Source of the DNA: Takakia lepidozioides
Lineage: Eukaryota > Streptophyta > Takakiopsida > Takakiales > Takakiaceae
Length of the DNA stretch: 64,000 bases
Reading direction: 5' to 3'
Assembly (NCBI GenBank): GCA_030704615.1
Contig: CM060732.1
Span: 41,709,053 to 41,773,052 of the forward strand
The notes under the pieces were generated by a model. It was given only the letters and a program-made list of their open reading frames with translations, searched no databases and had not been told where the DNA came from. Every line of letters begins with the position of its first letter. Position 1 is the stretch's first letter. Both the position numbers and the translations under genes were made by a program. Shown in pieces: positions 11,490 to 23,720 of the stretch.

Positions 11490-14400
11490 AGAGAGGCAAG
11501 AACAGATGGTGTTTTGAGCATGGTAGGTAGGCCCGATGTGGCCCAATTTCACATGAGAAAACAAGCATTGTGCGGGCCAAAAACAATGTGCGTTGCCGCA
11601 CACTGTTTGAGCTTCCACTACTGGGTGATTTGAACATGGCACACTGGCCATGAGTGGTCTATTTTCAAATCTAAAATCAGGCAGAGAGTGGGGAACAGAC
11701 AGTGTGCGTTGTTGCACACTGCTTGAGCTTCCAAATAGGGGTGTTTTCAACATGACATTAGGCCCTATGTGACACATTTCCACATATAAAAACATGCAAA
11801 GAGGGGGCCACACATTGTTCGTTCTTCCAACTATGGGTGTTTTGAGCATCCATGCTGGCAGTGTTTCAACCAATTTCACATCAAAAAAACAAGCAGAGAT
11901 GGGGCCCAAAACATTTGAGTTTCCAATAAGGGGTGGTTTGAACATGGCATAGTGGCCCTATTCTGACGATTTTCAAATAAAAAAACAGGCAGTGAAGGGG
12001 GCACAAACAGTGGCCCCTGTGTGCACGATTTTCAAATGAAAAAAACAATGCCAAGGGGGGCTCAAACAGTGTGCGTCAACGCACACTGTTTGAGCTGCCA
12101 CATAAATGTCGATTGAACCTGACAGAGATGCCATTTCTGGCCGTTATAAAAAAGAGAAACAAGGCAAAAAACAAGGCAAAATGGGGGCTCAAGCAGTGTG
12201 CGTTGCCGCACATTGTTTGAGCTTCCAAATAGGGGTGGAATGAACATTACAGAGAGGCCCCTGTGTGAACGATTTTCATATGAAAAAAACAATGACAAGG
12301 GGGGCTCAAACAGTGTGCGTCAACGCACACTGTTTGAGCTGCCACGTAAGTGTGGATTGAGCCTGATAGAGATGCCATTTCTGGCCGTTTTGAACAAGAA
12401 AAACAAGGCAAAAGCAAGGCAAAATGGGGGTTCAGATAGTGTGCGTTGCCGCACACTGTTAGAGCTTCCAAAGAGGGGTGGAATGAACCTTACAGAGAGG
12501 CCCCTGTGTGCACAATTTTCACATGAAAAAAACAAGCAAAAAAGGGGGCTCAAACAGTGTGCGTCAACGCACACTGTCTGAGCTTCCAATAAGGGCTGAT
12601 TTGAACTTAGCATAGTGGCTATGAGTGGCCGATTTTCAAATCAAAAAACAGGCACTGAAGGGGGCACACAGTTTGAGCTTCCTGATAGGAGTGGAATGAA
12701 CCTTACAGAGAGGCCCCTGTGTGCACGATTTTCAAATGAAACAAACAATGAGAAAGGGGGCTGAAATAGTGTGCGTTCCTGCACAATGTTTTAGCTTCCA
12801 ATAAACGGTGGATTGAACATGCGAGAGTGGCCCTTTGTGCAAGATTTCCACACCAAAAAACATGGCAAAGGGGGGCTCAAACAGTGTGCGTTGACGCACA
12901 CTGTTTGAGCTGCCACTTAAGTGTGGATTCAGCCTGTTAGAGATGCCAAATGTGGCCGACTTTTACATGAATTACACGATGAGAAGGGGGGCTCAAACAG
13001 TGTGCGTTGACCCACACTGTTTGAGCTGCCAGCTAATTGTGGTTGTACCTCAAAAAACATGCCCTATGTGGTCGATTTTAACATGAAACAAACAAAAAGA
13101 AGGGGGGCTCAAACAGTGTGCGTTGACGCACACTGTTTGAGCTGCCACTTATGTGTGGATTCAGCCTGTCCAAGATGCCATTTGTGGTCGATTTTTACAT
13201 CAATTAAACAACGAGAAGGGGGGCTCAAACAGTGTACGTTGACGCACATTGTTTGAGCTGCTAGGTAATTGTGGTTGAACCTCCAAACAAATGCCCTATG
13301 TTGCAGATTTTGACATGAAACAAACAATAAGAAGGGGGGCTCAAACAGTGTGCGTTGACGCACACTGTTTGAGCTGCCAGCTAATTGTGGTTGTACCTCA
13401 AAAGACATGCCTTATGTGGCCGATTTTGCCATGAAAAAAAAAAGAAAAAAAAAAGGCTCAAACAATGTGCGTTGACGCACACTGTTTGAGCTGCCACTTA
13501 AGTGTGGATTCAGCCTGTCCAAGATGCCATTTTTGGTTACATGCCATAGCAACCCTTGTTGCAAACGTCAAACTGGAGAGCTCTAGAGGCAGCGTGGGGA
13601 GCCCTTGTTTCCACCGGAGGAGGAAGATAAGGAAGTCGTTACACTTCACGAGCACTAGGGACAGGAATAGAGCCAGATATGGAATGAGGATGGAAAAAGT
13701 AGACGAAGAGGTAAAAGAGGAAGAAGAGTGCAAAGAGGAAAGTCTGGCGATGGAAGAGCAGGATTCTGGAGAAGAACAACAGCCCGCCATACTTCCAAGA
13801 ACTGGTGAGGAGGAGACTGCATCCGAGGGAGAGACGGACGCCGAAGATGATGTTGATGCTGGCCTCACGAAGAACCAGATAGTGGAAAAGAGGATGGGGG
13901 AGATGCTCCAGAACATGCTCGGCGTAGAGAGCAGTCCGAAGCGCAAAGGGTCTCCAGCGATTGGGAAGTCTTCTGGAGCACCCAAGAAAAAGGTACAAGT
14001 GATGTCCAAACCTACTTGGAAGCTCAAACAGAGTGCGGCAACGCACACTGTTTGAGACCCACATTTGTGCTTCATTTTTTATGTGAAAATCGGCCACTTT
14101 GGGCCTCTCTGTCTGGTTCAATTCACCACTGACTGGAATGACAATCAGTGTGCGGCAACGCACAAAGTTTCAGACCCCACTTGTGCTTGTCTTTTTGATA
14201 TGAAAATCGCCTATATACGGCATCTTTCTCTGGTTCAATCCACCCGTATTAAGAAGCACAAACAGTGTGTGGCAACGCCGGCCGCTTGAGCCCCAACTTT
14301 GTGCTTGTTTTTTGATACAAAAATTGGCCCCAAAACGGGCCTGTCTGTCTGGTTCAATCCTCCACTATTTGAGCCCCCCTTCTCATTGTTTTTTTCATAT

Positions 14401-15440
14401 GAAAATCGTGCACACAGGGGCCTCTCTGTAAGGTTCATTCCACCCCCACTTGGAAGCTCAAACAGTGTGTGGCAACGCACACTGTTTGAGCCCCCACTTG
14501 ACATTATGTTTTCATGTTAAAATCGGCCACAAAGGGCAACTCTGTCAAGTTCAATCCATACTTACCTGGCAGCTCAAACAGTGTGCGTCAACGCACACTA
14601 TTTTAGCCCCCCTTTTGCCTTGGTTTTTGGTGTGGAAATCATGCACACAGGGCCACTCAGGCAGGTTGAATCCACACTTAGCTGGAAGCTGCACACTGTT
14701 TGAGCCCCCTTCTCATTGTTTGTTTCAAGTCAAAATCTGCAACATAGGACATTTGCTTTGAGGTTCAACCACAATTACCTAGTAGCTCAAACAGTGTGCG
14801 TCAACGCACACTGTTTGAGCCCCCCCATCTCATAGTTTAATTCATGTAAAAATCGACCACAAATGGCATCTTGGACAGGCTGAATCCACACATAAGTGGC
14901 AGCTCAAACAGTGTGCGTCAACGCACACTGTTTGAGCCCCCCTTCTTTTTGTTTGTTTCATGTTAAAATTGGCCACATAGGGCATATCTTTTGAGGTACA
15001 ACCACAATTAGTTGGTAGCTCAAACAGTGTGCGTCAACGCACACTGTTTGAGCCCCCCTTCTCATTGTTTGTTTCATGTCAAAATTTGCAACATAGGGCA
15101 TTTGTTTTGAGGTTCAACCACAATTACCTGGCAGCTCAAACAGTATGCATCAACGCACACTGTTTGAGCCCCCCATCTCGTTGTTTAATTCATGTAAAAA
15201 TCGACCACAAATGGCATCTTGGACAGGCTGAATCCACACTTAAGTAGCAGCTCAAACAGTTTGCGTCAACGCACACTGTTTGAGCCCCCCTTCTTTTTGT
15301 TTGTTTCATGTTAAAATCGGCCACATAGGGCATGTCTTTTGAGGTACAACCACAATTAGTTGGTAGCTCAAACAGTGTGCGTCAACGCACACTGTTTGAG
15401 CCCCCCATCTCGTTGTTTAATTCATGTAAAAATCGACGAC
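11490..15440. repeat. Fold-back palindrome array (two opposed tandem blocks)
   Basis: A 36-bp near-perfect palindrome, with arms GCTCAAACAGTGTGCGT and its complement around a 2-nt centre, recurs about every 115-130 bp, roughly 25 times including decayed copies. From 11.5 to 13.55 kb it sits in units reading palindrome, TGCCA..TAAGTGTGG, then ..GAAGGGGG. From 14.0 to 15.44 kb the same units appear reverse-complemented. Two spacer types alternate, one with AAGTGTGGATTCAGCCTG and one with AATTGTGGTTGTACCTC. The two blocks form long inverted arms around a unique core (13.56-14.03 kb). This resembles fold-back transposons, whose inverted arms are made of tandem repeats, but the outer ends are not matched and no target duplication is visible. 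Confidence 0.75.
13465..14055 (+). CDS. Acidic ORF in the core of the fold-back array
   Basis: An open frame of 196 codons spans the unique core. Its ends are translated array repeats, so the credible part is about 13560-14020. This encodes a charged protein with basic patches (RRRKIRKS, SPKRKG, GAPKKK) flanking a Glu-rich section (EEVKEEEECKEE, GEEETASEGETDAEDD). There is no known domain; the composition is that of a nuclear, disordered protein. The start codon is not convincing and the frame may be an exon of a captured host gene. Its position at the centre of two inverted repeat arms makes it cargo-like. Confidence 0.35.
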   Translation: MCVDAHCLSCHLSVDSACPRCHFWLHAIATLVANVKLESSRGSVGSPCFHRRRKIRKSLHFTSTRDRNRARYGMRMEKVDEEVKEEEECKEESLAMEEQDSGEEQQPAILPRTGEEETASEGETDAEDDVDAGLTKNQIVEKRMGEMLQNMLGVESSPKRKGSPAIGKSSGAPKKKVQVMSKPTWKLKQSAATHTV

Positions 15441-16200
15441 AATACGCCAAGTCTCTTATGCTGGTAACAGAGACACCATAATTTACACTTCCTTCACAAG
15501 GCGACAACATCCTTCCTTCCTTATCTGATGTTTTTTCAACAGTCAGGATTGCGTCTGGGGATGCAGATTATCTGCCAAGTTGATATGTAGACACATGACT
15601 ATTTGAATTGTTCCGTAATCCATGAGCTGTTGTTTCAGCCGGAAACCGTTCCTTTCATGCTCATTTCGGCCGGCGGCCGTTCCTTTCATGATCATTCCAT
15701 CCGGGAGCTCTCCTGCTTGAAGTGAGGCAATGGCCAGGCAGAAGGTGATCACTTCATATAACGGGAACCATGGAGGTTCGAATATGTCATGGTTGATACG
15801 TTAAATCCGGTAATTGTCTTACGCCGCGCTGCATACGCGGCCAGTCACTCTTATGCTGGTAACAGAGACACAATAATTCACGCCTCCTTTCAATCCTTTG
15901 GTCATTTTTTTGTTTTTGCATTGTAATCGACTAACTCACTCGTGGCGGCAAGTCACTGTCGAATATTTATTTTATTTTGAGAATTTTATTTTGACATGAA
16001 AAATATTCCCAAAGATGCTTTATTATCATTCTCAAAGTTATTTAATTTCACAAAACCAATTTCCAAAATTTTCAACAATCTTTGAAATATTAAAATTTGT
16101 GTCGAAATTGCCAAGCTACATACTACTGTAATCGGCACTGTTTCCAAGCATAGAGCCGTGGATGGATGATATGATGTCACGGAATGGATGTTGTATGCTG
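15440..16200. other. Intergenic, with a 40-bp direct repeat pair
   Basis: CTCTTATGCTGGTAACAGAGACAC occurs in near-identical form starting at about 15452 and again at about 15848, each followed by an AATT-CAC/ACAC-rich stretch. Between them I see no gene. After 15.9 kb the sequence is AT-rich. No RNA gene or convincing ORF was found. Confidence 0.5.
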
Positions 16201-16204
16201 GATG

Positions 16205-16540
16205 GAATATAGTACGTGGCGCCGTCAGCCGTCAGGCGAGGTTCGCGCTTGGTTCTTCGGACACGTGTGCCATCACTGTTGCGTGACAGCCGATGGATGT
16301 GGGAAGTACGCACTGACACGTGTCTGTAGATCAGAGCAATACATCGATGGATGTAAAGTTTTCAACGGGTCATATTTTCAACGATCCAACTATGCCCGGG
16401 TTGCCACACACGTGGCGGTTAGGACGCCGTTACAGAAGGTGGGGCAGGCTGACCGCGGTTAGTTGCACGACGGTAGCGTCGACGAATAAGCTTAGTACGT
16501 CGTCGTCGCCCACCGTCCATAAAGCACCCACACGTGGCGA
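16205..16540. promoter_or_regulatory. Cluster of four CACGTG G-boxes
   Basis: Palindromic CACGTG occurs at 16262-16267, 16317-16322, 16409-16414 and 16531-16536, with an extra ACGTGGC near 16214. Three of the sites are flanked as ACACGTGKC, the form preferred by ABRE-binding bZIP factors; bHLH/PIF factors bind the same core. The cluster lies 0.7-1 kb upstream of a GCATAAAG TATA-like site (about 17268) and the 5-phosphatase gene, and 1.2 kb from the palindrome array. Which gene it controls is not shown by the sequence. Confidence 0.5.
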
Positions 16541-16559
16541 TACCCACACACCAGAACCG

Positions 16560-17260
16560 AAATAATCTTCGTTGTATTATTTTCTTATTTTTCCAGCTCG
16601 CTAAAAGATCTCGTAAAGTCCGGAGATTTGAACGAGATTATATATAAAATAATAGAAATAAATAAATGTGTACGGGCATACTTTTAAGGATATTATATCT
16701 ATGCGTATATATATAAGATATACATGATTTTAACGAGATTTTCTTAGGGTGATTGGCGGGAAAAAATAAGAAAATAATAAAACGATTGCCTCGGTCCCAA
16801 TTGGCTTCGACAGGCCTAAGAATATGGCATTTTGTCGCATTTGACACGGATGAATTATACATTCTTCTCTTCATCCACACAGTCATCCACAATCATGCAA
16901 GGAATTGGATAATGTCTAACATATTCTAACACTATTTTAACTGGAAATCCGATTGATTGACCAAGATCATATTATAAAAATAACAGAAAATATATAATTA
17001 ATTATTTTATATAGTTTCCCATTTTTTAACAGTTTTCTCCGAATAATAAGTAAACAGAATAAAATCGAAAAGCTCAGGCTGTTGGGCTCGTGGGAATAGG
17101 TAATCAACGAGTTTTTGTAGCCAGCGATCGGTTGTGATTGGGCTATCTTTACTCTCTTGGGATTTGTTTATTATTATTAATAACGATAAATATATTAGTT
17201 TGCGGATCTGACAGGCATCTGCCGGGGTTCGGCGCCGCGTAACTGACGGCGCCGGTCGCC
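16560..17260. other. AT-rich intergenic region, possible promoter
   Basis: The stretch is strongly AT-rich, with runs such as TATATAAAATAATAG, and no supportable ORF. It passes into a GC-richer zone at 17.2 kb with a TATA-like ATGCATAAAGCCC at about 17268, a plausible core promoter for the plus-strand gene that follows. Confidence 0.35.
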
Positions 17261-17289
17261 GGTCGTGTATGCATAAAGCCCTGGCGTTC

Positions 17290-20200
17290 GCGTTCTGTCT
17301 CGCAGATCCTCTCCAGCATTCAAGCGTTGGACATCGCAGCGACTGTAATTGCTGCCGCCATTCTGCTCCACCTAGGGTATATTGTTCCGATTCATCTCCA
17401 GGGGTACCTCCTTTGTAGTGATCTACAAGGGGGACTCGAAATCAGTCCGGCATCCAGTGATGGAATAAGTTTAGTGGAATGCAGTACGGAGGTTTGTTGT
17501 GTTTAATGAACGGCTGGCAAGAGCCACGAAAAATAACCCTGCGCAGCCTAAATTCTGTTTGTGCTGGCGACGAGCTGCTGGGAGTGAGCGTTTTCTGGCC
17601 TGAACTCCGTTTTTATCTCGCAACTTCGTGACCGATCACTTTCGCAATCAGTCAGATCAGATCTTGTGGGAAGTTGTGTATCCGCAGTGTACGCTCGTGT
17701 ACACCCTGAATGAAAGGTGATGTTCTGGTTGCAAGTGTGCTCGCTGTGATGAGCTGGTGATTATGCACTGTTCTTGCGTGGTACATGCTGTCCAAGGGCT
17801 GACTGAATGTCTGTGGAAGTCGGCTTCGAATCTGGAGGGAGAAAGGCCTTTTCAGACCTGTGTTCGCTCTTAGAAGGACTATTCCTGTGACTCCATATCG
17901 GCGGCAGGGCGTGCTTGAGGCAAGAGAAGGGTCGTATGAAGGGATGCCGTCTGGTCTTGTTATTTGAGAAGAGATTGGATTCACTTTACCTCAAGAGGCA
18001 TAGAGGTAGGGAAATTCTCAAGATTAGCGCATTGTATTATCTCAATTACTGCGCGTTTGTATTTGCAGGCATAGATTTAGATGCTGTTCTGTTCCCTCAT
18101 TGGTATAACCAGTCTTCTTGGAATGGTCGGAAAAGTGCCCCGCAGTCCAGAGACACCTAGAGAGTATCAGTGGGAGACATATTCTACTGTGGTAAAGACA
18201 GGAATCAAGAAAGAAAGGAAGGGAGGAAGGACGGGGTTTCGATATAGCGTCACTGAGATAACGTGCGGAAGAAAAGCGGGGGACAGAGAGACATCTGCAA
18301 TACTTTATGATTGTGCTTGTCTTGATATCTGGTGTGGTTTGGTGATTTTTGCAGGTCCTAGTGATGATCGGTCTACAAAAAGATCTAAAACGTACCTTGT
18401 GAGGCACGTTGGTCACAGTGTTCCTTGCCAGAGAGGACATTGTAGTGGAAGGACAAGGACATCTCCTAGATTAGTTATACCACGAAAGAAACAGTTGATA
18501 ACCTGCTACTCAAGAATTCGCATAGGTATTCTGTTGGCAATGCAGACATGAGGCGTTGTCATATATTCGTTTGAAGTCTATACAGTTGCTGTGCTTTTGT
18601 ATGTTAAGAGACATCGATCACTTTCTGGATTGTAGTTTGATTAATGTATGCTCTGTGCTCACCAGTTCAAGCAGTTTCAACTGATGCAGCATTTGCCTTT
18701 CCAGATTTGCTTGCAAGTATTATTATTCCTGATTGATCCAGCACGAGTTGTACACATACTGTTTATGGGGAACACCGTCTTCTGCATACAGTAGAAAGGC
18801 TTCAATTCACATCTTTAAATTTACCAGTCAAAGTGCGTAGGAGTGTCTCATTAGCTATACATCCCTCAGCAGAAGGAAATGGAAGGACCACGCATGCCCC
18901 AAATAGTAGAGACTTCAGCATCCAGTATTGTTGGCAGAGTGGTGGTGGGAAAGAAGGCAGACCTCAAAAATTGGACACACAGATTGGCGCACTCAGGAGG
19001 GAGTAATGGCCGCACATTTGATCTCAAGGTCATAGCTTCGGGTTCAAATGGCTCTCATGTTACGAGCACAGAGAGGGCCTGTTGTGTGACATTAAACATC
19101 CTCGAGGCAAAAGACTTGAAGAAAACAGCATCAGGGCCCTACGCAAAAGATCCCATTTTCAAAGTGACAGTGGAAAATGTTCTACGGAGGTCAACTGGTA
19201 TGAAAATGGACGTCAATCAGGTGCTTTTTCCAAGTGAAACCTGTTAGCAACTAAAATCGAAGTGAAGAGTAATGTAGTTTGTAGGTCGAGGATGTCCAAA
19301 AGATCGCTGTATCATTTTTAGCCAGAGGGGAAACCCTTGTGAGTCTCATGAGTTACAGGTGTATCCCAATTGAGTTCATGCTTGTCTAAATGCTAATCAA
19401 ATACCAAGTTTGTGGAGTGCTACTCTGATGGCAAGACCAGGGTTTGTATCAAGTGGTGACTGATCCCTCACTGCCAGTAAACCCTACATGGATGTACTTT
19501 CCAAACCATTCATGTCAATTGTGGCAAACAACAACTTACTGTCATAGACAACCTGTTCTATGTAAATAGTTCAAAAGCTCTTATTGCTTGAACCCCACCA
19601 TCTGCACCTCTTGCGTATATTGGGAACAGAGAAATTGTGAGAGTTGTGTGTCATTCTCTCTTTCTTTCACTTCAGGTCAATGAGAAGACTCACAACATTC
19701 AAGTACATAGCAACAGATACATCTCGATATCCCATCAAAATGGTGATAAGCATGTCCATGGCTGATGAATGCAAGGTGGTATTACTGCATCACGCCAAAG
19801 ACCATACCCTGTTGATCACTTATGGTGCTCTTCAATCCATATAACATAAGCCCTCCTGTTGCCCAACATGACTTGGTGTCCATCTAAAGTTGCAATCCCT
19901 GGAGTCAAGGAAGAATCAAAAAATTCTGTGTACTTGCACTTCAAACATTCTTAAGTGCAGGGCATTGCTTTTCCCTGTCCCATTACATTGCCACAAGGGG
20001 AAGATGCCCATCTCTTGACCCTCTTATGGCCCTTTGGAGAATGCAAAATGTGGCCATGGTCAGTGCACTCTGGCTAAGCATGAGACTTAATCTACGGCAC
20101 TGACCTGTCAAGTAGTGTGAGATTTCAGAGACATGAATATCGTTGTGCTTGTTGGCAATTCTTGGACTCGCAATGCCCACATTGAGACCACTACTAACAG

Positions 20201-22654
20201 ACTAAGAGCATGGCTATGGCCTTTCCCGACCCTATTGTCCCAGAAGGTCTGTCCTCTAAGCTAGTGGTCACTTGGTTGGTAGCTGGTCTGGTCTGTCTCC
20301 CAGAAGGGTATACACTTACAGCCCACCATCTGCACACACGGACTAATTGTTGGCTGGTCTCAGGATGGAGTCATCAAAGTGGACAAAAGTTTCCATTACG
20401 ATGTCAGAGATTGGAAGACAGCAACACTCTCGGTGCATGTGGTGGCGCGTGGTATTCTGGGCATGGAGGAAGCCCTTGGGAACTGCATCAACCTTTCAAT
20501 AGCGGACTTGTTGGTGGTATGAACTTTCTTCCCTCCTTATCTCTCTGTACCTCTTTCCCTTGATGTTGAGATATTTTCCATTGCACTGAATGTAGTTTGG
20601 TTGTATGCATTGTGGGGGGTTTTTGGGGGTTAGACAGGGTGCCTACTTTGAATTAGCATAAATAGTGTAAAGTCCGATGTAGTCTAAAACTGAATCATGA
20701 AGGATAAACTGCTGTTTGTAGCAGAGGGGAATATATGTCATTTGGACTAATTAAGAATAAAACATCTTACTAGCATCTGACAGCAATGTGGCAAAATGAT
20801 CTTCCAGGAGAGCACCAATAGGAAGGATGCGGAAGGGAGGTGGTACGATCTCTTTTCAAATAGCAGAAACCGGATAATGCCTGGCAAAGTGCGTATGAAA
20901 GTATTGGTTGCAATGGCTGAACCTGAGCAGACAATTTCTGCCTTTGTTGGAACCTGGAATGTGGGGAATGCTCGTCCCCCAGAAGACCTCTCCCCATGGC
21001 TGCCAGTTGATGCAGGCTTCGAAATTGTCGCAATAGGTGCTCAGGAGTGTGATTATCAACCACGTGTCCCATTTAGTGAGTGCAGCAGGGATTGGACTCA
21101 TACTCTGCAAACTCACTTAGGCAAGCAATACAAGCTGGTCAATGCAACTTCCCGTGGTCAAATGCGGCTGGTTATTTTTGTTCGTAGAGATGCTGAAAAG
21201 GCAATCTCTGAAGTCCACAGTGATAGCGAGGCAACAGGGGTAGGACATGTCATGGCTAATAAAGGGGGAGTAGGAATTGCATTCAAGTTCTGGGACACAG
21301 GGTTGTGCTTTGTGAACTGCCATTTTGCTGCCCATGCCGGACAATGTGACGCACGCAACAGCAACTACAGAGAAATTGCAAGCCAGCTTAAGGTTGGCCT
21401 TCAAGGCATGGATATTCTGAACCAGTTTCACCATGTGTTCTGGCTTGGAGACTTAAACTATCGTCTGGACTTTGAAAAGGTGCAGGTGAAGCCCATGACA
21501 CCTGACCGCACTTTCTGGACTAAGACTGTCAAGCAGATCCATGAAGGCCGCTGGGCAGAGTTACTAAAATACGATGAGCTACGGAAGGAGAGAGGAGCGT
21601 CACGTACTCTACATGGATTCAAGGAGGGAGAGATAACATTCCCTCCCACGTTCAAAATTCAGCGAGACACCCTTGATCAATATGATCAGAAACGGATGCC
21701 TGCGTGGTGCGATAGGGTGCTTTGGCGCACTTTGCAAGGGTGTCATGCGAACCTGGGATCGTATTACTCTGCTCCTGATATTCTTACCAGTGACCACAAG
21801 CCTGTGGGGGCCACATTTCAATTGACGGCTTACGCCCTACCTTCCTCAAGCTCTGTAGGGGGTGATGAGGACGACAAAAGGTGGACAATCTTCCCCTTGC
21901 TCAGGGACAAATTAGATTAGCCAGTCTTGTTTTGTCAAAACAGAGAACTGCTGCAAGGATCATACCTCGTCAGTCATAACTTAAAATGCATCCAGTCTGC
22001 GTGGATGAGACACAAATTAGTCACTTTACTAAAGATCTTATGTTGCGTAGAAAAGAGTCATTTTCTAGTTCTTTTTGGCTGTTTGACTAGTCTCAAGAGC
22101 TTACGATCTGATTAAGTTTGGGCAGGTGGCACATTCGTTTCACATCGCTGCGTGCAAAGAAGCTACGGGCCTCCGACATCAATGGCTTCTCTGACCCATA
22201 TGTCTCATTTGTGGGACCTAACCTGTTCCAGGAGGCGCACACTAAAGTAAAACACCAGACCCTCAATCCTGTATGGAACCCTTTACATGAGCTTCCAACA
22301 TTGGTTTTGAGTACATTTCCACTCGAGCGAATTGAGAGGGAGTACTTACTACTTAGAGTACTTGACCGTGACTACACATCAGCTGATGATACTCTTGGGT
22401 ATGGAGTTATTTCACTAGCACAAGCTGTGGCCGCTTTCAAACGGGGATCACAGGACATAGCCCACTTTAAGGTGGGACTTTCCCACCATGGGTTGCCGGC
22501 GGGGACTCTGGAAGGGGCTATGAGACTCACATGGGAAAGAAATGTGGTCAAGCGACAGCTGGGTTTTCCTGAGGAGTTTGTGGGCCGCTCTTCTACCTTC
22601 AGGGAGACTTTGAAGAAAAGAATTTGTCTCACCAAGAGATACAGCACTAAATGA
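17290..22654 (+). CDS. Inositol polyphosphate 5-phosphatase with flanking C2 domains
   Basis: Supported exons are 18870-19220 (N-terminal C2 start, 'RACCVTLNILEAKDL'), about 19676-19780 (frame uncertain), 20364-20516 (C2 end, 'LSVHVVARGILGMEEALG'), 20808-21880 (catalytic IPPc domain) and 22126-22654 (C-terminal C2, 'LRASDINGFSDPYVSF', stop TGA). The catalytic exon shows the family signatures FVGTWNVGN, IGAQE, NKGGVG, FVNCHFAAH, WLGDLNYR, PAWCDRVLW and TSDHKPV. These hold the metal- and phosphate-binding residues that remove the 5-phosphate from phosphoinositides or soluble inositol phosphates. The C2 domains suggest calcium or lipid-directed membrane docking. The intron 21881-22125 joins AG|G TGG in phase and avoids an in-frame stop at 21918. 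The first exons (17.3-18.6 kb) are unclear; splice sites at 18.06 and 18.35 kb may belong to the 5' leader. Confidence 0.8.
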
Positions 22655-22716
22655 CTTGCCAGGCATGAGCGCTTTAACAGATTAGGAGAGACTCCGTCAT
22701 ATGACTGCAAACCACA

Positions 22717-23720
22717 AGAAGAGGGAATCTGTTGAGCTATGAGCAAGTCTAGCATTATTGCAGAGTCAACTGGTAATCAAAGTTTGGCACTGCATTTACT
22801 GTACCGAGTAACAGCCTCTTTTAAACAGTTTTTTTTCAGGCTTTCCTAGTCTGGTTCAGGAAACTTACCAGAGAAACTTCGGATGAGGGGACTCTGTGAC
22901 CTAACAGACGAGTAATTGGCAGTTTTGCGGACACAATGAGGTCTCTTTGAAGGAAGATGTGCAAAGTCTGGAGATAGAGCAGTTTGTATGACTGCAACAT
23001 CTGCAGTGAAGGTCGATATACGAGCTTTCTTGCGCCCCACAAAGCAACTCTTGACTGTTTATCTTGAGCTTTGAAGGGTAAAGCCATGTCACCGGTATTG
23101 AAGCAGGGGTGGGATTGAAAGGATCCCTGTTAATTTCCATGTGGATCTGCTCTTCAAAGTACAGAACTCAACCTTTTAAGTAGCTGTCCTTACTGGATTG
23201 CCTTCTCAGGTCTAGTCAACTTGAGGAAGCGCAAGGTGTGTTAGATGTATACTAAGATGTAAGCTTAGGTATTTCAAAAGTTAATGTCCACTTTCTGTAG
23301 TTAGTTGCGGCAAGGCAGTGGTAAGGCCTATTTGTAGTCATAGAAGGTCTGAGGTGATATTGAGAATTACTGCAGTGCAGAGAGAGATGTACTCATTACC
23401 ATAGACTGATCTCTGACAGGGCCACAGAGCCCAAGCCCTTTTGGGACAAGCAGGAAGAGGGCAACATGGATAGGAGCATCAATGAACGTCACAACAGCGA
23501 AGAATAGTACTTTACCAGGACCTCAAGGTTCAATGCAATGTACACCATCTATTTCCTAATGTTCTGAATATAAAGAGTCTGCTGATTGCCTGACTCAGGT
23601 ATCACAGGAGTGATGGCACTATTTCTTCAGGAGGAGGGGGAGAAATAGCCCTTTTTTAAAATAATTGAATTGGGAAGGAGCTCTGAAGCTTTGTTGAGTT
23701 TCAAAAGAGGGCAAGCAATT
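22717..23720. repeat. Segmental duplication A, copy 1
   Basis: This ~1-kb block is repeated in the same orientation at 28123-29111. Shared stretches include GAGCTATGAGCAAGTCTAG at the left and the junction GGGCAAGCAATTAG at the right. Its first third appears inverted at 36.4-36.7 kb. Short ORFs within it are not conserved between copies, so I do not call a gene. Confidence 0.75.

Noticed and set aside
11490-15440. CRISPR-like array (regular palindromic repeats with spacers)
   Set aside because: Spacers are not unique but fall into two related types, units reverse direction in the middle, repeats are too diverged, and the DNA is clearly eukaryotic with introns and LTR elements.
22836-23140. 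Leftward ORFs in duplication A
   Set aside because: The frames are not preserved between the copies at 22.8 and 28.25 kb and contain no known domain.
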